From positions 33,939 to 97,938 of the forward strand of contig CAJJZP010000008.1 in NCBI GenBank assembly GCA_905197665.1: DNA of 64,000 nucleotides, written 5' to 3'. The first letter of the stretch is position 1; every line of letters begins with the position of its first letter. A program made the position numbers and the translations under genes. The notes under the pieces are model-generated. The model was given only the letters and a program-made list of their open reading frames with translations. It had not been told where the DNA came from and searched no databases. This document shows positions 40,292-48,560 of the stretch, piece after piece. The stretch comes from an uncultured Collinsella sp. (GTDB lineage: Bacteria > Actinomycetota > Coriobacteriia > Coriobacteriales > Coriobacteriaceae).

Positions 40292-40606
40292 GTGAGCCTC
40301 CTCAGGCATCTTTGGTTGCAACGCGGACGCACCGCCCGCGTGGGCACTCGGTTGGGAGCGTAGCGCTCCCGCATCGGCGCGTGCCTACAAGCCGTGCTCG
40401 GACGTCTGTCCCACGTCCGCGGCTTCGCGCTACACCCATTGATACACAGGGGCAAATCCGTGCCAAGGCCAGGGACCGCAAACGGTCAGTTTAAGCAGGT
40501 TTACACGCTTTACCTGCAGGTTTATTGTCTGAGATTATTACCGCTTCATTACGCCCAACGGTGTGGCCGCCCACACAGCAAGACCCGCATGCGAGGAAGA
40601 ATGAGG
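40292..40606. other. Gene-free stretch between the amidohydrolase and LuxR genes
   Basis: Both flanking genes run on the minus strand. It holds a small hairpin (GGGAGCG / CGCTCCC, 40356-40372) within a weaker GTGGGCAC/GTGCCTAC pair. I see no gene or RNA family. Confidence 0.5.
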
Positions 40607-41599
40607 CTAGGAACGCCAAAAGGTATCTATAAGGTCATCTCGGTTGGAGACGCCGCTTTTAACGTAGATGCGATGCAAGTGTGCCTTGACCGTGCCAGGG
40701 CTGATGACCAACTCGCTGGCGATGTTTTGGGCGTCGTTGCCCTTCAGCACCAGCGTGAGCACCTCCTGCTCGCGCCGTGACAGCTTATGGGCGTCGGCAT
40801 AAATCACCACACGCGATGCGAGATCGTCCTCAGAGCTTGCGCTCTCGGCTGCCACGTCCTCATCGGCACGCGGATGACGGGCATACACACGCAGGATATG
40901 GCTAAACTGGCAAAAAAGCTGAGCCGCGCATACCACGAGCAGCACGTTTTCGGAGATATTGCGCTCGGACAGATACCACAAAAAGAGGCCGATGACGGGG
41001 TTTTGGGAGTCGGGGCGGCAGAACAAGATCATGTAGGTGTCCTCGGCGATCACGCAAAACACAAGAACGAAGGCCACCTTCCAAAAGAGCTTTGAGCGGT
41101 CGAGGTCGAGTTTCTCAACACGCGTTGCTCTGTACCGGTAATGCCAGGCGGCATAGGCAAGACATCCTACATTGCCCAGGTCACGCGTGAGCCAAAAGAG
41201 ATACTGCTGCACCTCTCCGGCAGCGCCGCTGCGAGGCACCAGCAGCAATTGCAAGATTGAAAACGGCACGATAGCGAGTCCGAGCATGCGCGACGTCGGT
41301 CTTTTGCGCAAGCGCGCAAACATCCATAGCACCACGCAGGCATAGATGGCAATACCAAGCACGCAGCGCAGCAAGGGGTGCTGCAGCGGCTCGCTAAAGG
41401 TAACGGCGTAGTCGTATTTGAGCCGATTGTACTCGTCAAAAAAGATGACCGACATATCGAGCATATAGAGCAAAAAACCCGCCGCGGCCACGAGGCTGTC
41501 GCGACGGCGCGTCATGAGCCAAACCACCAATGCCACGGCACTGGTCACCAGAGCCACACCCATGATAATCGTGGTGTAGATATAGAACGCGAAACTCAT
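40607..41599 (-). CDS. Membrane-anchored LuxR-family regulator (1)
   Basis: A 330-residue one-component regulator: seven or so N-terminal transmembrane segments (~1-225) then a LuxR/FixJ HTH at the C-terminus (LSRREQEVLTLVLKGNDAQNIA... with ISPGTVKAHLHRIYVKSG, ~270-322). AGGGGAGG before the ATG. This architecture matches AguR, the membrane agmatine sensor of lactic acid bacteria. It lies beside a small gene and an APC permease and has a full-length paralog at 48561. Which agmatine-cluster promoters it acts on is not visible. Confidence 0.85.
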   Translation of the reverse strand: MSFAFYIYTTIIMGVALVTSAVALVVWLMTRRRDSLVAAAGFLLYMLDMSVIFFDEYNRLKYDYAVTFSEPLQHPLLRCVLGIAIYACVVLWMFARLRKRPTSRMLGLAIVPFSILQLLLVPRSGAAGEVQQYLFWLTRDLGNVGCLAYAAWHYRYRATRVEKLDLDRSKLFWKVAFVLVFCVIAEDTYMILFCRPDSQNPVIGLFLWYLSERNISENVLLVVCAAQLFCQFSHILRVYARHPRADEDVAAESASSEDDLASRVVIYADAHKLSRREQEVLTLVLKGNDAQNIASELVISPGTVKAHLHRIYVKSGVSNRDDLIDTFWRS

Positions 41600-41669
41600 G
41601 CCCGCCTCCCCTGTCTAGATGCTGTGAGGATGTTGACAGATTCTTTGCCGCAAGATTAGACTCACCGAT

Positions 41670-41689
41670 TAAACGTACTGTATCGTTTA
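41670..41689. promoter_or_regulatory. Palindrome TAAACG-N8-CGTTTA in the LuxR/small-gene divergent region
   Basis: 6-bp perfect arms, flanked by direct TCACCGAT repeats (41662 and 41707). It could be an operator for the divergent pair. Confidence 0.5.
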
Positions 41690-41727
41690 GATAAACAAGC
41701 TGTGTCTCACCGATGAAAGGAGATGCC

Positions 41728-41919
41728 ATGACACCGATCGCTCCGCTCAAGATGCTCGTCGCGCCCGCCGCCAAGGCCATCACCCGACTCGGTTCTTCCA
41801 TGACCTACGACAATGTCCCCTGCGCCGTTGAGGCGCGTTCGGACAGCTGCCCCTACCTGGGCCACGTCCCCTACTTTGCACCCAAGCTCGTTTCCGATCC
41901 CGAGCAGCGTGAGCAGTAA
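41728..41919 (+). CDS. Small protein, 63 residues, unknown
   Basis: MTPIAPLKMLVAPAAKAITR at the start, ending in a Cys/Pro/Tyr-containing section (SCPYLGHVPYFAPKLV). A strong AAAGGAG lies 6 bases before the ATG, and third codon positions favour G/C, so it is probably real. Not recognised. It is divergent from the membrane LuxR gene and convergent with the APC permease gene. Confidence 0.6.
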   Translation: MTPIAPLKMLVAPAAKAITRLGSSMTYDNVPCAVEARSDSCPYLGHVPYFAPKLVSDPEQREQ

Positions 41920-41954
41920 TCCAAGATGCATCTAGCACCGCACAACTCGCGGCG

Positions 41955-43364
41955 CTACTGTTTTGGTGCAAAGCGACCTGTCCCCCTTGCGCCAACGCCG
42001 GGATTGTCGATGCTGCGGCCGCGGCGCGATATGAGGCGCGAAACCTCGCCCAGCAACACGCCGATCACCACACCCATGAGAATGGGCAACTTTGACATCT
42101 CGGCGGGCGAGCTGTTAAGCGGCACGATTGTCGCAACAATGGAAAGCACGAGCTCTACCACCGGCACCGCAAGCGCTACCGCAAGCACCTTGCCCTCGAA
42201 GGGCGCGCGGAACACACGTCGGCGGTCGTCGTATTTACGCAGGCGCCAAAACGCCGGGAACATCGGGATATAGCTCATGAGCAGAAAGACGACGTTCATC
42301 GAGAAGAAGACCCAAAAGACGTCGGAGCCTTCGCCCAGCGGAATCTGAAGTAGCAGCACCAAGCTGGCAAAACAACCGTTAATGAGTGCCGAGCCATTAG
42401 GCATGCCGGTCTTCTTGGACACCAGCGCAAAGGGACGCGGCATGTTGCCATGGCGCGCGGCATAGCTCGCTACGTTGTTGACGCCAAAGCTCCAGCAGAT
42501 CATATTGGCGAACAGCGTCACCAAAAAGGCCACGCCCACGACCATCGTCAGCGGGTGAGCGCGCCCCACCATGGCGGCAACCGCGTCCACAATGCCCGAA
42601 TCGAGTGAAAGCTGCTCGGTGGGAACCGCGGCTCCAATACCGATGCCACAGATAATGTAGATCGCCGCAATGGCAACGCCACCGGCGATAACCGCCTTGG
42701 GGATATCGCGCGATGGGTTCTTCATCGTGCTGGCAAAGGTCGCGACCACCTTAAAGCCCATAAAGTTGAATAGGATGATTGAAAGATACGTCAGTGAGTT
42801 AGTGTCTCCCAGATCGGGGACAAAGGTCTTAAACGACATATCGTTGGCAAAGCCGTTATTGCAGGCAAACCAGATGCCGACGATTCCCACCACGGTGGTA
42901 ATGAGCACCTTGATGACGGCGCCGCCATCCATGACACAATCGGCCTCGGCCACCGGCTGCATTGCCATGACCGTGACGCCCCACACAAAGGCAAGCTCGA
43001 TGGCAATTCGGACCCCAAGCGAAAATTCGATGCCCCATACCGCATTGATGACACTGGGGAACATGCAGGCGATACTTGCCACCCACAGTGGAAAGTTGAC
43101 CCAATAGCACCAGGAGCAGCGGGCGCCCCAACGGTCGCCCAAGCCCAGGCGAACCCAATCGTACAGGCCACCCTCGGAATCGAACGCCGTACCGAGCTCG
43201 GCCACCACCAGGCCATAGGGAAGCAAAAACGTGATGATAAGGAAAATCCACCAGAAGAACTGCACGTTACCCATGGCAGAAGCCGGAGCTGCCGCCTCGA
43301 TAGTAAACACGACGCAGATAACCGAAAGGATGACCTCAATCAGGGAAAACTTCTTACCTGCCAT
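41955..43364 (-). CDS. APC-family amino acid/polyamine antiporter (1)
   Basis: A 469-residue, 12-segment APC transporter like the AguD/AdiC group: VFTIEAAAPASAMGNVQFFWW at segment 1, NFMGFKVVATFASTMKNPSRDIPKA (segment 6-7 region) and SFGVNNVASYAARHGNMPRPFA. Close paralog of the protein at 45584. Its start overlaps the stop of a 60-codon ORF by 11 bp; AGGGGGA upstream is its ribosome-binding site. In the agmatine context it probably exchanges agmatine or another amino compound for putrescine. Confidence 0.88.
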   Translation of the reverse strand: MAGKKFSLIEVILSVICVVFTIEAAAPASAMGNVQFFWWIFLIITFLLPYGLVVAELGTAFDSEGGLYDWVRLGLGDRWGARCSWCYWVNFPLWVASIACMFPSVINAVWGIEFSLGVRIAIELAFVWGVTVMAMQPVAEADCVMDGGAVIKVLITTVVGIVGIWFACNNGFANDMSFKTFVPDLGDTNSLTYLSIILFNFMGFKVVATFASTMKNPSRDIPKAVIAGGVAIAAIYIICGIGIGAAVPTEQLSLDSGIVDAVAAMVGRAHPLTMVVGVAFLVTLFANMICWSFGVNNVASYAARHGNMPRPFALVSKKTGMPNGSALINGCFASLVLLLQIPLGEGSDVFWVFFSMNVVFLLMSYIPMFPAFWRLRKYDDRRRVFRAPFEGKVLAVALAVPVVELVLSIVATIVPLNSSPAEMSKLPILMGVVIGVLLGEVSRLISRRGRSIDNPGVGARGTGRFAPKQ

Positions 43365-43536
43365 GGCACGTTCCCCCTACAGCAAAAAGGATGGCATCTG
43401 TACCGAAGGCGCAGCCCAAGGTAGGGTTGCAGGCCGCGTCACCGGTACAGGTGCCATCCCAAAGAGAGGAGAGGATGAAGTTGTTGGACCAACGCTCGCG
43501 GAACAGGCGCGTGTAGATGACGATACGCTGGTACAT
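43354..43536 (-). CDS. Cys-rich 60-residue leader/small ORF overlapping the APC gene
   Basis: MYQRIVIYTRLFRERW at the start (four Arg in 16 residues), then a Cys-rich half (DGTCTGDAACNPTLGCAF...GGTCHGR, 5 Cys). GGAG lies 5 bases before the ATG, almost every codon ends in C, G or T as in real genes here, and the stop overlaps the permease start by 11 bp. It contains a 17-bp stem (GGATGGCACCTGTACCG pairing with CGGTACAGATGCCATCC) followed by TTTTT, i.e. a terminator inside the ORF. Could be an attenuation leader, a translationally coupled small protein or a modified peptide. Confidence 0.5.
   Translation of the reverse strand: MYQRIVIYTRLFRERWSNNFILSSLWDGTCTGDAACNPTLGCAFGTDAILFAVGGTCHGR
43389..43458 (-). 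promoter_or_regulatory. Terminator/attenuator hairpin in the APC leader
   Basis: Long stem inside the small ORF described above; on the minus strand the right arm runs into TTTTTGC 25 bp before the permease start. An inner arm (GCAACCC/GGGCTGC) branches within it. It matches no riboswitch family I can name. Confidence 0.6.
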
Positions 43537-43676
43537 AGATACTCCGATCAAAACGGCCGCGTTGACGGCCGGAAACTTTCGGCAATTGAAGACGCCTCTG
43601 ACCTGAGAAATTCAAGCGAACAATTGGCCTAACCCGCAAAAAATCCCAGGCCAGACGCGTACTCAATCAAAGAAAA

Positions 43677-43708
43677 GGGCACTCCGAAGTGCAGGCAACG
43701 GAGTGCCC
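43677..43708 (-). terminator. Terminator downstream of agmatine deiminase
   Basis: GGGCACTCCG pairs perfectly with CGGAGTGCCC; minus-strand reading continues TTTTCTTTG. The stretch 43537-44010 holds this hairpin and the two tandem structured repeats. Confidence 0.85.
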
Positions 43709-43810
43709 AAAGAAAAACCCAGCCGACCAAGACATCAAGTGACCAGACCATCAATGCCCCGAGATGGTCACGGTGCGATTCACCGACTGTCCGATTGATC
43801 GGCTGGGTTT

Positions 43811-43898
43811 CCGAGGTGCGGCAGATTGCCCTGAAAGAGGAGGGCATAGACCTTAAGGGTCATGCCCGACGATTGAAGGGCAAGGTGCCGTGCCTCGG
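43811..43898 (+). repeat. Structured 88-nt repeat, copy 2
   Basis: Outer helix CCGAGG-TG-CGGCA / TGCCG-TG-CCTCGG; internal loop GATT/AAGG; helix GCCCT/AGGGC; large internal loop GAAAGAGGAG against CGACGATTGA; apical helix GGGCAT/ATGCCC. Same layout as copies at 43923 and 32285 with different paired bases. Confidence 0.82.
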
Positions 43899-43922
43899 GA
43901 AGACAGACGTTTACTCGGCGTG

Positions 43923-44010
43923 CTCAGGTGCGCCAGATTGGCGCGAACGAGGAGCGTAGCGTACTGACGCTACGTAAGCGACGAGTGAACGCCAAGGTGG
44001 CGTGCCTGAG
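43923..44010 (+). repeat. Structured 88-nt repeat, copy 3 (tandem)
   Basis: Outer helix CTCAGG-TG-CGCCA / TGGCG-TG-CCTGAG; loop GATT/AAGG; helix GGCG/CGCC; internal loop GAACGAGGAG against CGACGAGTGA; apical helix CGTAGCGT/ACGCTACG. Starts exactly 112 bp after copy 2 and ends at the aguA stop codon. Confidence 0.82.
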
Positions 44011-45216
44011 TTACGCCGAGGGCTCCTGCTGCGTAATGCAGTGGATGTTGCCGCCACCGAAGACGACCTGCTCGGACTGGACGCCGACGCACTTGTAGAC
44101 GTCCTCGCCCCAGACCTCGTCGTAGATCTTCTGGAGCGTGTCGACGGCCAGCTGGTCGTTCTCGTCGCCGTACTGCGGGACGATAACGCCGTGGTTGGTC
44201 ACGAGGTAGTTCATGTAGGAGGCGATCAGCGGCTCGTCGGGGACGCGAGGCTCGGCGTTCTCGTCGGCGTCGATGGTGTCGCAGGAGGCCTGGTCCATGA
44301 ACAGCGGGTTCACGGGCATGCAAAGCTTGTAGACCTTCATCTTGCGGCCCTTGGCGTCAACGGCGTTGGAGAGGGTCTCGTAGGCAGCGTGGCACTGCTC
44401 GTAGAACGGATACTCGGGATCGTCGGTCCAGATGCAGGCCATGACGCCCGGGGCGATGAACGTGGCGACGTCGTCGATGTGGCCGTTGGTCTCCTCGGGG
44501 TCGATGCCCTCCTTGACCCAGATGACCTTCTCGACACCCAGGTAATCCTTGAGGTGCTCGTCCATGTAGGCGCGAAGCTCCTCGCTCCAGGGCTCAAACT
44601 TCTTCTTGAACTTGGGCCAGATGGACTCGGGATCCTCTTCCTCCTCGAGCACCGCAGAGCAGGTGCGGCCCGGGGAGAGCAGGCACTGGTCGGTCACGAC
44701 AAGGGTGCCCTCGCCGTCAACGGTGATGGAGCCGCCCTCGAGGATCATGTCATCGGGACGATAGCGACGGCAGCCGGAAAGCTCAGCCATCTTAAGGGCA
44801 ATCTGCTCGTCCTTGTCCCACGGGAAATAGAGGCCGTCGACGAGACCGCCGTAGGCGTTGAAGTGCCAGTGGTTGGCGCGCTTCTCACCCTTGCCGTTGA
44901 TGACGTAGGTGGCGGCAGTGTCGCGGAACCAGGCGTCGTCGGTGGTCATCTCGATGACGGTGACGTTCTCGTCCTCCTCGAAGACGGCCTTGCAGTTGGC
45001 ATAGTCGACCTGGTTGGCGCACATGGTAACCGGGGTGAACTCGGCGATGGCGCGGGCGATGGCGGCATACTGCTTCTGAGCCGGCTTGGCGCCGTGGGCC
45101 CAGGTGTCGGTGCGGTGGGGCCAACCCATCCACACGCGATCCTGCGGGGCGAACTCAGCGGGCATGAAGAAGCCGTCGGCCTTGGGGGTGGACTCGGACT
45201 CGGTGATCGTACGCAT
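44011..45216 (-). CDS. aguA: Agmatine deiminase
   Basis: A 401-residue PPAD/guanidino-modifying enzyme that hydrolyses agmatine to N-carbamoylputrescine and ammonia. It has MPAEFAPQDRVWMGWPHRTDTW (family start), TTDDAWFRDTAATYV, NAYGGLVDGLYFPWDKD, ILEGGSITVDGEGT with the catalytic Glu, GHIDDVATF with the His-Asp pair, and the C-terminal GGGNIHCITQQEP with the nucleophile Cys. These favour agmatine over arginine deiminase. GGAGGAAA precedes the ATG. Preceded by a 367-nt untranslated, hairpin-rich region. Confidence 0.94.
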   Translation of the reverse strand: MRTITESESTPKADGFFMPAEFAPQDRVWMGWPHRTDTWAHGAKPAQKQYAAIARAIAEFTPVTMCANQVDYANCKAVFEEDENVTVIEMTTDDAWFRDTAATYVINGKGEKRANHWHFNAYGGLVDGLYFPWDKDEQIALKMAELSGCRRYRPDDMILEGGSITVDGEGTLVVTDQCLLSPGRTCSAVLEEEEDPESIWPKFKKKFEPWSEELRAYMDEHLKDYLGVEKVIWVKEGIDPEETNGHIDDVATFIAPGVMACIWTDDPEYPFYEQCHAAYETLSNAVDAKGRKMKVYKLCMPVNPLFMDQASCDTIDADENAEPRVPDEPLIASYMNYLVTNHGVIVPQYGDENDQLAVDTLQKIYDEVWGEDVYKCVGVQSEQVVFGGGNIHCITQQEPSA

Positions 45217-45583
45217 AAGATTTCCTCCAAATCGAACGATCGCTTGCTGCGGGCGGGTTACCCGCAGCCTAAAACCAAGAGATGGTAGGCGCCCGTTCCC
45301 CGGCAAAGGTCGGGGCGCCCGGCGCCGGTTTTCACGGAGTCGCACCGGCAAGCGACGACGTAACCAAGTGCGCGGAGACAAAACGCACGAAGGATACGGA
45401 AGAGAGATTGGGGTGGGCGGTGGTTACCGGAGCTATCGCTCACACCCACCCCGGGGAATGGTTAGCAAACCTGTCGCTTGGGCACGTCTCCGAAGAGGCT
45501 AGAGTGCCCGGAGTCGGGAGCGACAAGCCCGACGAAGCGCACGTTGGTACGCGAGGAGGGTTGGAGCCCCAGAACCGGGTGCT
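45217..45583 (-). promoter_or_regulatory. Hairpin-rich intergenic region between aguD-like and aguA
   Basis: No gene seen. Several stems can form: GGGCAC/GTGCCC (45480-45510), GGGGTGGG/CCCACCCC (45410-45454), GGCGCCCG/CGGGGCGCC (45288-45328) and GCTGCGGG/CCCGCAGC (45248-45270). The region is both the 3' end of the permease transcript and the 5' leader of aguA; processing or attenuation is plausible. Confidence 0.55.
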
Positions 45584-47023
45584 CTAGTTCTCCTCGGCCT
45601 CGGCGGCCTCCTCAGCGAGACGCTGAGCTGCCAGCTCGGGAGTGAGGCCCTTGTACTCGGTCTCGCGGCCCTTGGCGCTGACGACGCGGACAACCTCGCC
45701 GATGAGCAGAAGCACGATGAAGATAACGATCATCGGGAGCTTGTCGCCAATTTCAGCGGCAGAGAGCGGCACCAGCGTTGCAACGATGGCCAGGATCAGC
45801 TCGATGCAAGGGATGGCCAGCATGACCTTCATCATGGCACCCTTAAACGGGAACGTGAAGATGCGCTCGCGGTTGGGGTCGTTCTTACGAAGGTTGAGGA
45901 ACGCCGGGAACATCGGGATATAGGTGAGCAGCAGGAAGACGACGGAGGTGCCGAAGAGCATCCAGAAAACACCGTTGGAGATGGCGTCGATGGGAACCAG
46001 CTGCAGGCACAGCACCAGGGAGGCAACGACGGCGTTGACCAGGTTGGCGCCGTTGGGCATGTCATCATCCGAAATCATCGAGGCGAAGACCTTGGGCATG
46101 TTGCCGTGCTCGGCAGCGTAGCGGGCGACGGAGTTGACGCCGAAGGACCAGGCGGCCATGTTGGCGAACAGGGTGATCAGGAAGGCGATGCAGATGACCT
46201 TGAAGATCATGGAGTCGCCCACCATGGTCTGGACTGCGACAATCATGCCATAGTCGGGGTCGATGGAATCGGCCGGCACAGCAGCGCCGATGCCAAAGCC
46301 AGCGAACAGGTAGATCACGGCGATGGACAGGCCACCGACGATGATAGCCTTGGGGATATCGCGAGCGGGATCGGCCATGTCGTCGGTCATGGTGCAGATG
46401 ACCTCGAAGCCCATGAAGTTAAAGATGATGATCGACAGGTAGCCGAGAGCGTTGGTGTTGGTGAGCTCGGGCAGGAAGGTGGCAGCGGACATGTCGTTCG
46501 CAAAACCGTTCTCCATGGCATACCAAATGCCCAAAGCGCCAACGATAACGGCGACGGCGACCTTGATGATGGCGCCACCGTTAAGGACCCACTCGGAGTC
46601 GGCCGCCTTGGAGCGGACCATGAGGTAGACGATCCACACAAAGGCAAGATCGATACCCATCTTGGCGATCAAGTTGAACTCGACGCCAAAGACCATGCCC
46701 AAAATGTCGGGGAACATGGTAGCCAGCGAGGCGATCCACAGCGGGTAGTTGACCCAGTAGTAGTACGAGATGCGGGCGCCCCATTTGTCGCCCAGGCCAT
46801 CGCGTACCCAGTCGTAAATGCCGCCCTCGCCGTCATAGGTGGTACCGAGCTCGGCGACAACCATGCCGTAGGGAAGCAGGAAGGTCAGGATCAGGAAGAT
46901 CCACCAGAAGAACTGCTGGTTGCCAATGGCAGCAGCAGGAGCGGCGGCCTCGCAAACGAAGACGACGCAGATGATGGTCGAAATGACCGTCAAGAAGGAA
47001 AGCTTTTTCTTTCCGTCGCTCAT
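45584..47023 (-). CDS. aguD: APC-family agmatine/putrescine antiporter (2)
   Basis: A 479-residue, 12-segment APC transporter between the agmatine deiminase and putrescine carbamoyltransferase genes, the AguD position in known AgDI clusters. CEAAAPAAAIGNQQFFWWIFL at segment 1, FNFMGFEVICTMTDDMADPARDIPKA and WSFGVNSVARYAAEHGNMPKVFA are conserved with its paralog at 41955. The cytoplasmic tail is acidic (AEEAAEAEEN). GGAGC upstream of the ATG. It should import agmatine in exchange for putrescine. Confidence 0.88.
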   Translation of the reverse strand: MSDGKKKLSFLTVISTIICVVFVCEAAAPAAAIGNQQFFWWIFLILTFLLPYGMVVAELGTTYDGEGGIYDWVRDGLGDKWGARISYYYWVNYPLWIASLATMFPDILGMVFGVEFNLIAKMGIDLAFVWIVYLMVRSKAADSEWVLNGGAIIKVAVAVIVGALGIWYAMENGFANDMSAATFLPELTNTNALGYLSIIIFNFMGFEVICTMTDDMADPARDIPKAIIVGGLSIAVIYLFAGFGIGAAVPADSIDPDYGMIVAVQTMVGDSMIFKVICIAFLITLFANMAAWSFGVNSVARYAAEHGNMPKVFASMISDDDMPNGANLVNAVVASLVLCLQLVPIDAISNGVFWMLFGTSVVFLLLTYIPMFPAFLNLRKNDPNRERIFTFPFKGAMMKVMLAIPCIELILAIVATLVPLSAAEIGDKLPMIVIFIVLLLIGEVVRVVSAKGRETEYKGLTPELAAQRLAEEAAEAEEN

Positions 47024-47156
47024 GATGAGCTCCTTCGCTCAGTCTTGGACAGATCCGAGGCCCTAAGGTATTAAGGCAATTGCTTGGGCCTCGGTGAGCG
47101 GGCGACAGGAGACGAGCATCCGCCACCCGCAAACGTGCTTTTAGAAGCCTTGAGGC

Positions 47157-48230
47157 TTAGAGCTGCTCGAGAGCCTCGAGAGCGGCGTGGAGCTCAGCCT
47201 TGGCGGAGTACTCGACACCCTCGTCGTTGAGCGGGGTGCGCTTGCCCAGGGCGGCAAGGAGAGCACGGATGGAGTGCTTGCGGTTCTCGGCCTCGACCCA
47301 GCACAGGGAGCGCTCGGGATCGTCCATGACCTCGTCGACGACCTCCTCGTTGCGGGTGGCCGGCAGGCAGTGCATAAACTTGGAGTTGGGGCCGGCGAAG
47401 TTCATCATGTCCATGGTGACCTGATACTTGGGATAGAACACGTCCATGTAGTTCTCGCCCGAGACCTCCTCGTCGTACAGGCCATACCACACGTCGGTGT
47501 AGATGAAGTCGGCGCCCTTGATGCACTCGATGTCGTCGGAGATGACGACCGAGCCGCCGGAGACCTTGCAGTTCTCCTCGGCGATGGCCATCATCTGCTT
47601 GCCGAACTCGGCGCGCTCCTCGACGGTGCCAACGTGCAGGCCGCCGTCGGGGATCTGGTGGCCCTTAGGTCCAAACTGGACAAACTTCATGCCGACCTTG
47701 GAGGCGATGAACATGAGGGAGACGCAGACCTGGGTGGCGTCGCCGATGAAGGCCAGGGTGCAGTCCTCGATCTTCTTGCCCTCGGGGAGGTTCTCGAGCA
47801 TGGTCATGAGGTCGCCCATCTCCTGCGTGGGATGGTTGAACTCGGACATGCCGTTGATGACGGGCACAGCGGAGCCCTCGGCGAGGCCGACGACGTCCTT
47901 GTGACGGTCAACGCGAGCCATCATGATGTCGAGCAGGTCGCCCATGACGCGAGCGGTGTCGCCCAGGGACTCGTGGCCACCGAGCTGAATGGTGCCAGGG
48001 CCATAGAACTGAGCGTGGCCGCCGAGGTCGCACATGGCGGTCTCGAAGGAAAGACGAGTGCGGGTGGAGACCTGCTGGAAGATCATGCCAAGGCTCTTGT
48101 TGCGGAGCAGGTGCGGATAATAACCGTCAACCTTGATGGCCTTCTTCATTGCCAGGCCAAGATCCTCGATAGCCAGGATCTGCTCTTTGGTGAAGTCGTT
48201 GGTGTCGATGAAATCCTTAGGCAGTGCCAT
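47157..48230 (-). CDS. ptcA: Putrescine carbamoyltransferase
   Basis: A 357-residue aspartate/ornithine carbamoyltransferase-fold enzyme. FQQVSTRTRLSFETA (~residues 52-66) binds carbamoyl phosphate, FNHPTQEMGDL is the conserved HPTQ block, and KFMHCLPATRNEEV holds the Cys of the amine-substrate site. Long segments match Enterococcus PTC (e.g. KNKSLGMIFQQ, YTDVWYGLY) and the extended C-terminal helix is typical. With AguA it converts carbamoylputrescine to putrescine and carbamoyl phosphate. ATG 48230 has AAAGGAAA upstream; an in-frame extension to 48311 is unsupported. Confidence 0.92.
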   Translation of the reverse strand: MALPKDFIDTNDFTKEQILAIEDLGLAMKKAIKVDGYYPHLLRNKSLGMIFQQVSTRTRLSFETAMCDLGGHAQFYGPGTIQLGGHESLGDTARVMGDLLDIMMARVDRHKDVVGLAEGSAVPVINGMSEFNHPTQEMGDLMTMLENLPEGKKIEDCTLAFIGDATQVCVSLMFIASKVGMKFVQFGPKGHQIPDGGLHVGTVEERAEFGKQMMAIAEENCKVSGGSVVISDDIECIKGADFIYTDVWYGLYDEEVSGENYMDVFYPKYQVTMDMMNFAGPNSKFMHCLPATRNEEVVDEVMDDPERSLCWVEAENRKHSIRALLAALGKRTPLNDEGVEYSAKAELHAALEALEQL

Positions 48231-48353
48231 GTCGATTTCCTTTCCGCCGGTCTTGCCGACTATTACTATGAGGCGCTCGAACATCACGCCTCGTGTTGAC
48301 AAGACCATCATTCACCCGTATGCAATTTTTACCTAGTTTATTCGGGATTAAAG

Positions 48354-48364
48354 ACCGTTCACGG
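48354..48364. promoter_or_regulatory. ACCGTTCACGG motif in the ptcA-aguR divergent region
   Basis: Exact copy of the 11-bp motif; an inverted near-copy (CCGCGAACGGT) is at 48433. Between them are TTACACCCCCT and TTTACAGGGGGT, a further inverted pair. Region 48231-48560 is gene-free and regulatory. Confidence 0.62.
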
Positions 48365-48443
48365 AGTTACACCCCCTCTAAACCAATATAAACCCGCAGG
48401 TCAAGAGTTTACAGGGGGTTTACCGTCTAGAACCGCGAACGGT

Positions 48444-48460
48444 ATACAGCTATGCTGTAT
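48444..48460. promoter_or_regulatory. Palindrome ATACAGC-TAT-GCTGTAT
   Basis: Perfect 7-bp arms; a third half-like GTATACAG lies at 48513. Candidate binding site for the LuxR regulator at 48561. Confidence 0.58.
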
Positions 48461-48560
48461 CTCGGCGCCTAATCCGCAATGAAACGAAGGGTTGAGACGT
48501 CTATATCCCACAAGGTATACAGAGCTCGGCCATAGAATAAATGAGATGGGACGGTGACAG

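Noticed and set aside
38609..40363. 584-codon open frame antisense to the amidohydrolase
   Set aside because: Shadow of a strongly conserved metal-hydrolase gene; no domain or ribosome-binding site of its own.
43389..43458. T-box or SAM/SAH riboswitch in the APC leader
   Set aside because: Some strings resemble T-box or SAH-type cores (GGTAGGG, TGCAACC), but the required conserved elements and order are not met; kept as an attenuator-like hairpin only.
44011..48230. Arginine deiminase (arcA) and ornithine carbamoyltransferase (arcB)
   Set aside because: Motifs fit agmatine deiminase (GGGNIHCITQQ, MPAEF start) and putrescine carbamoyltransferase (C-terminal extension, YTDVWYGLY) better.
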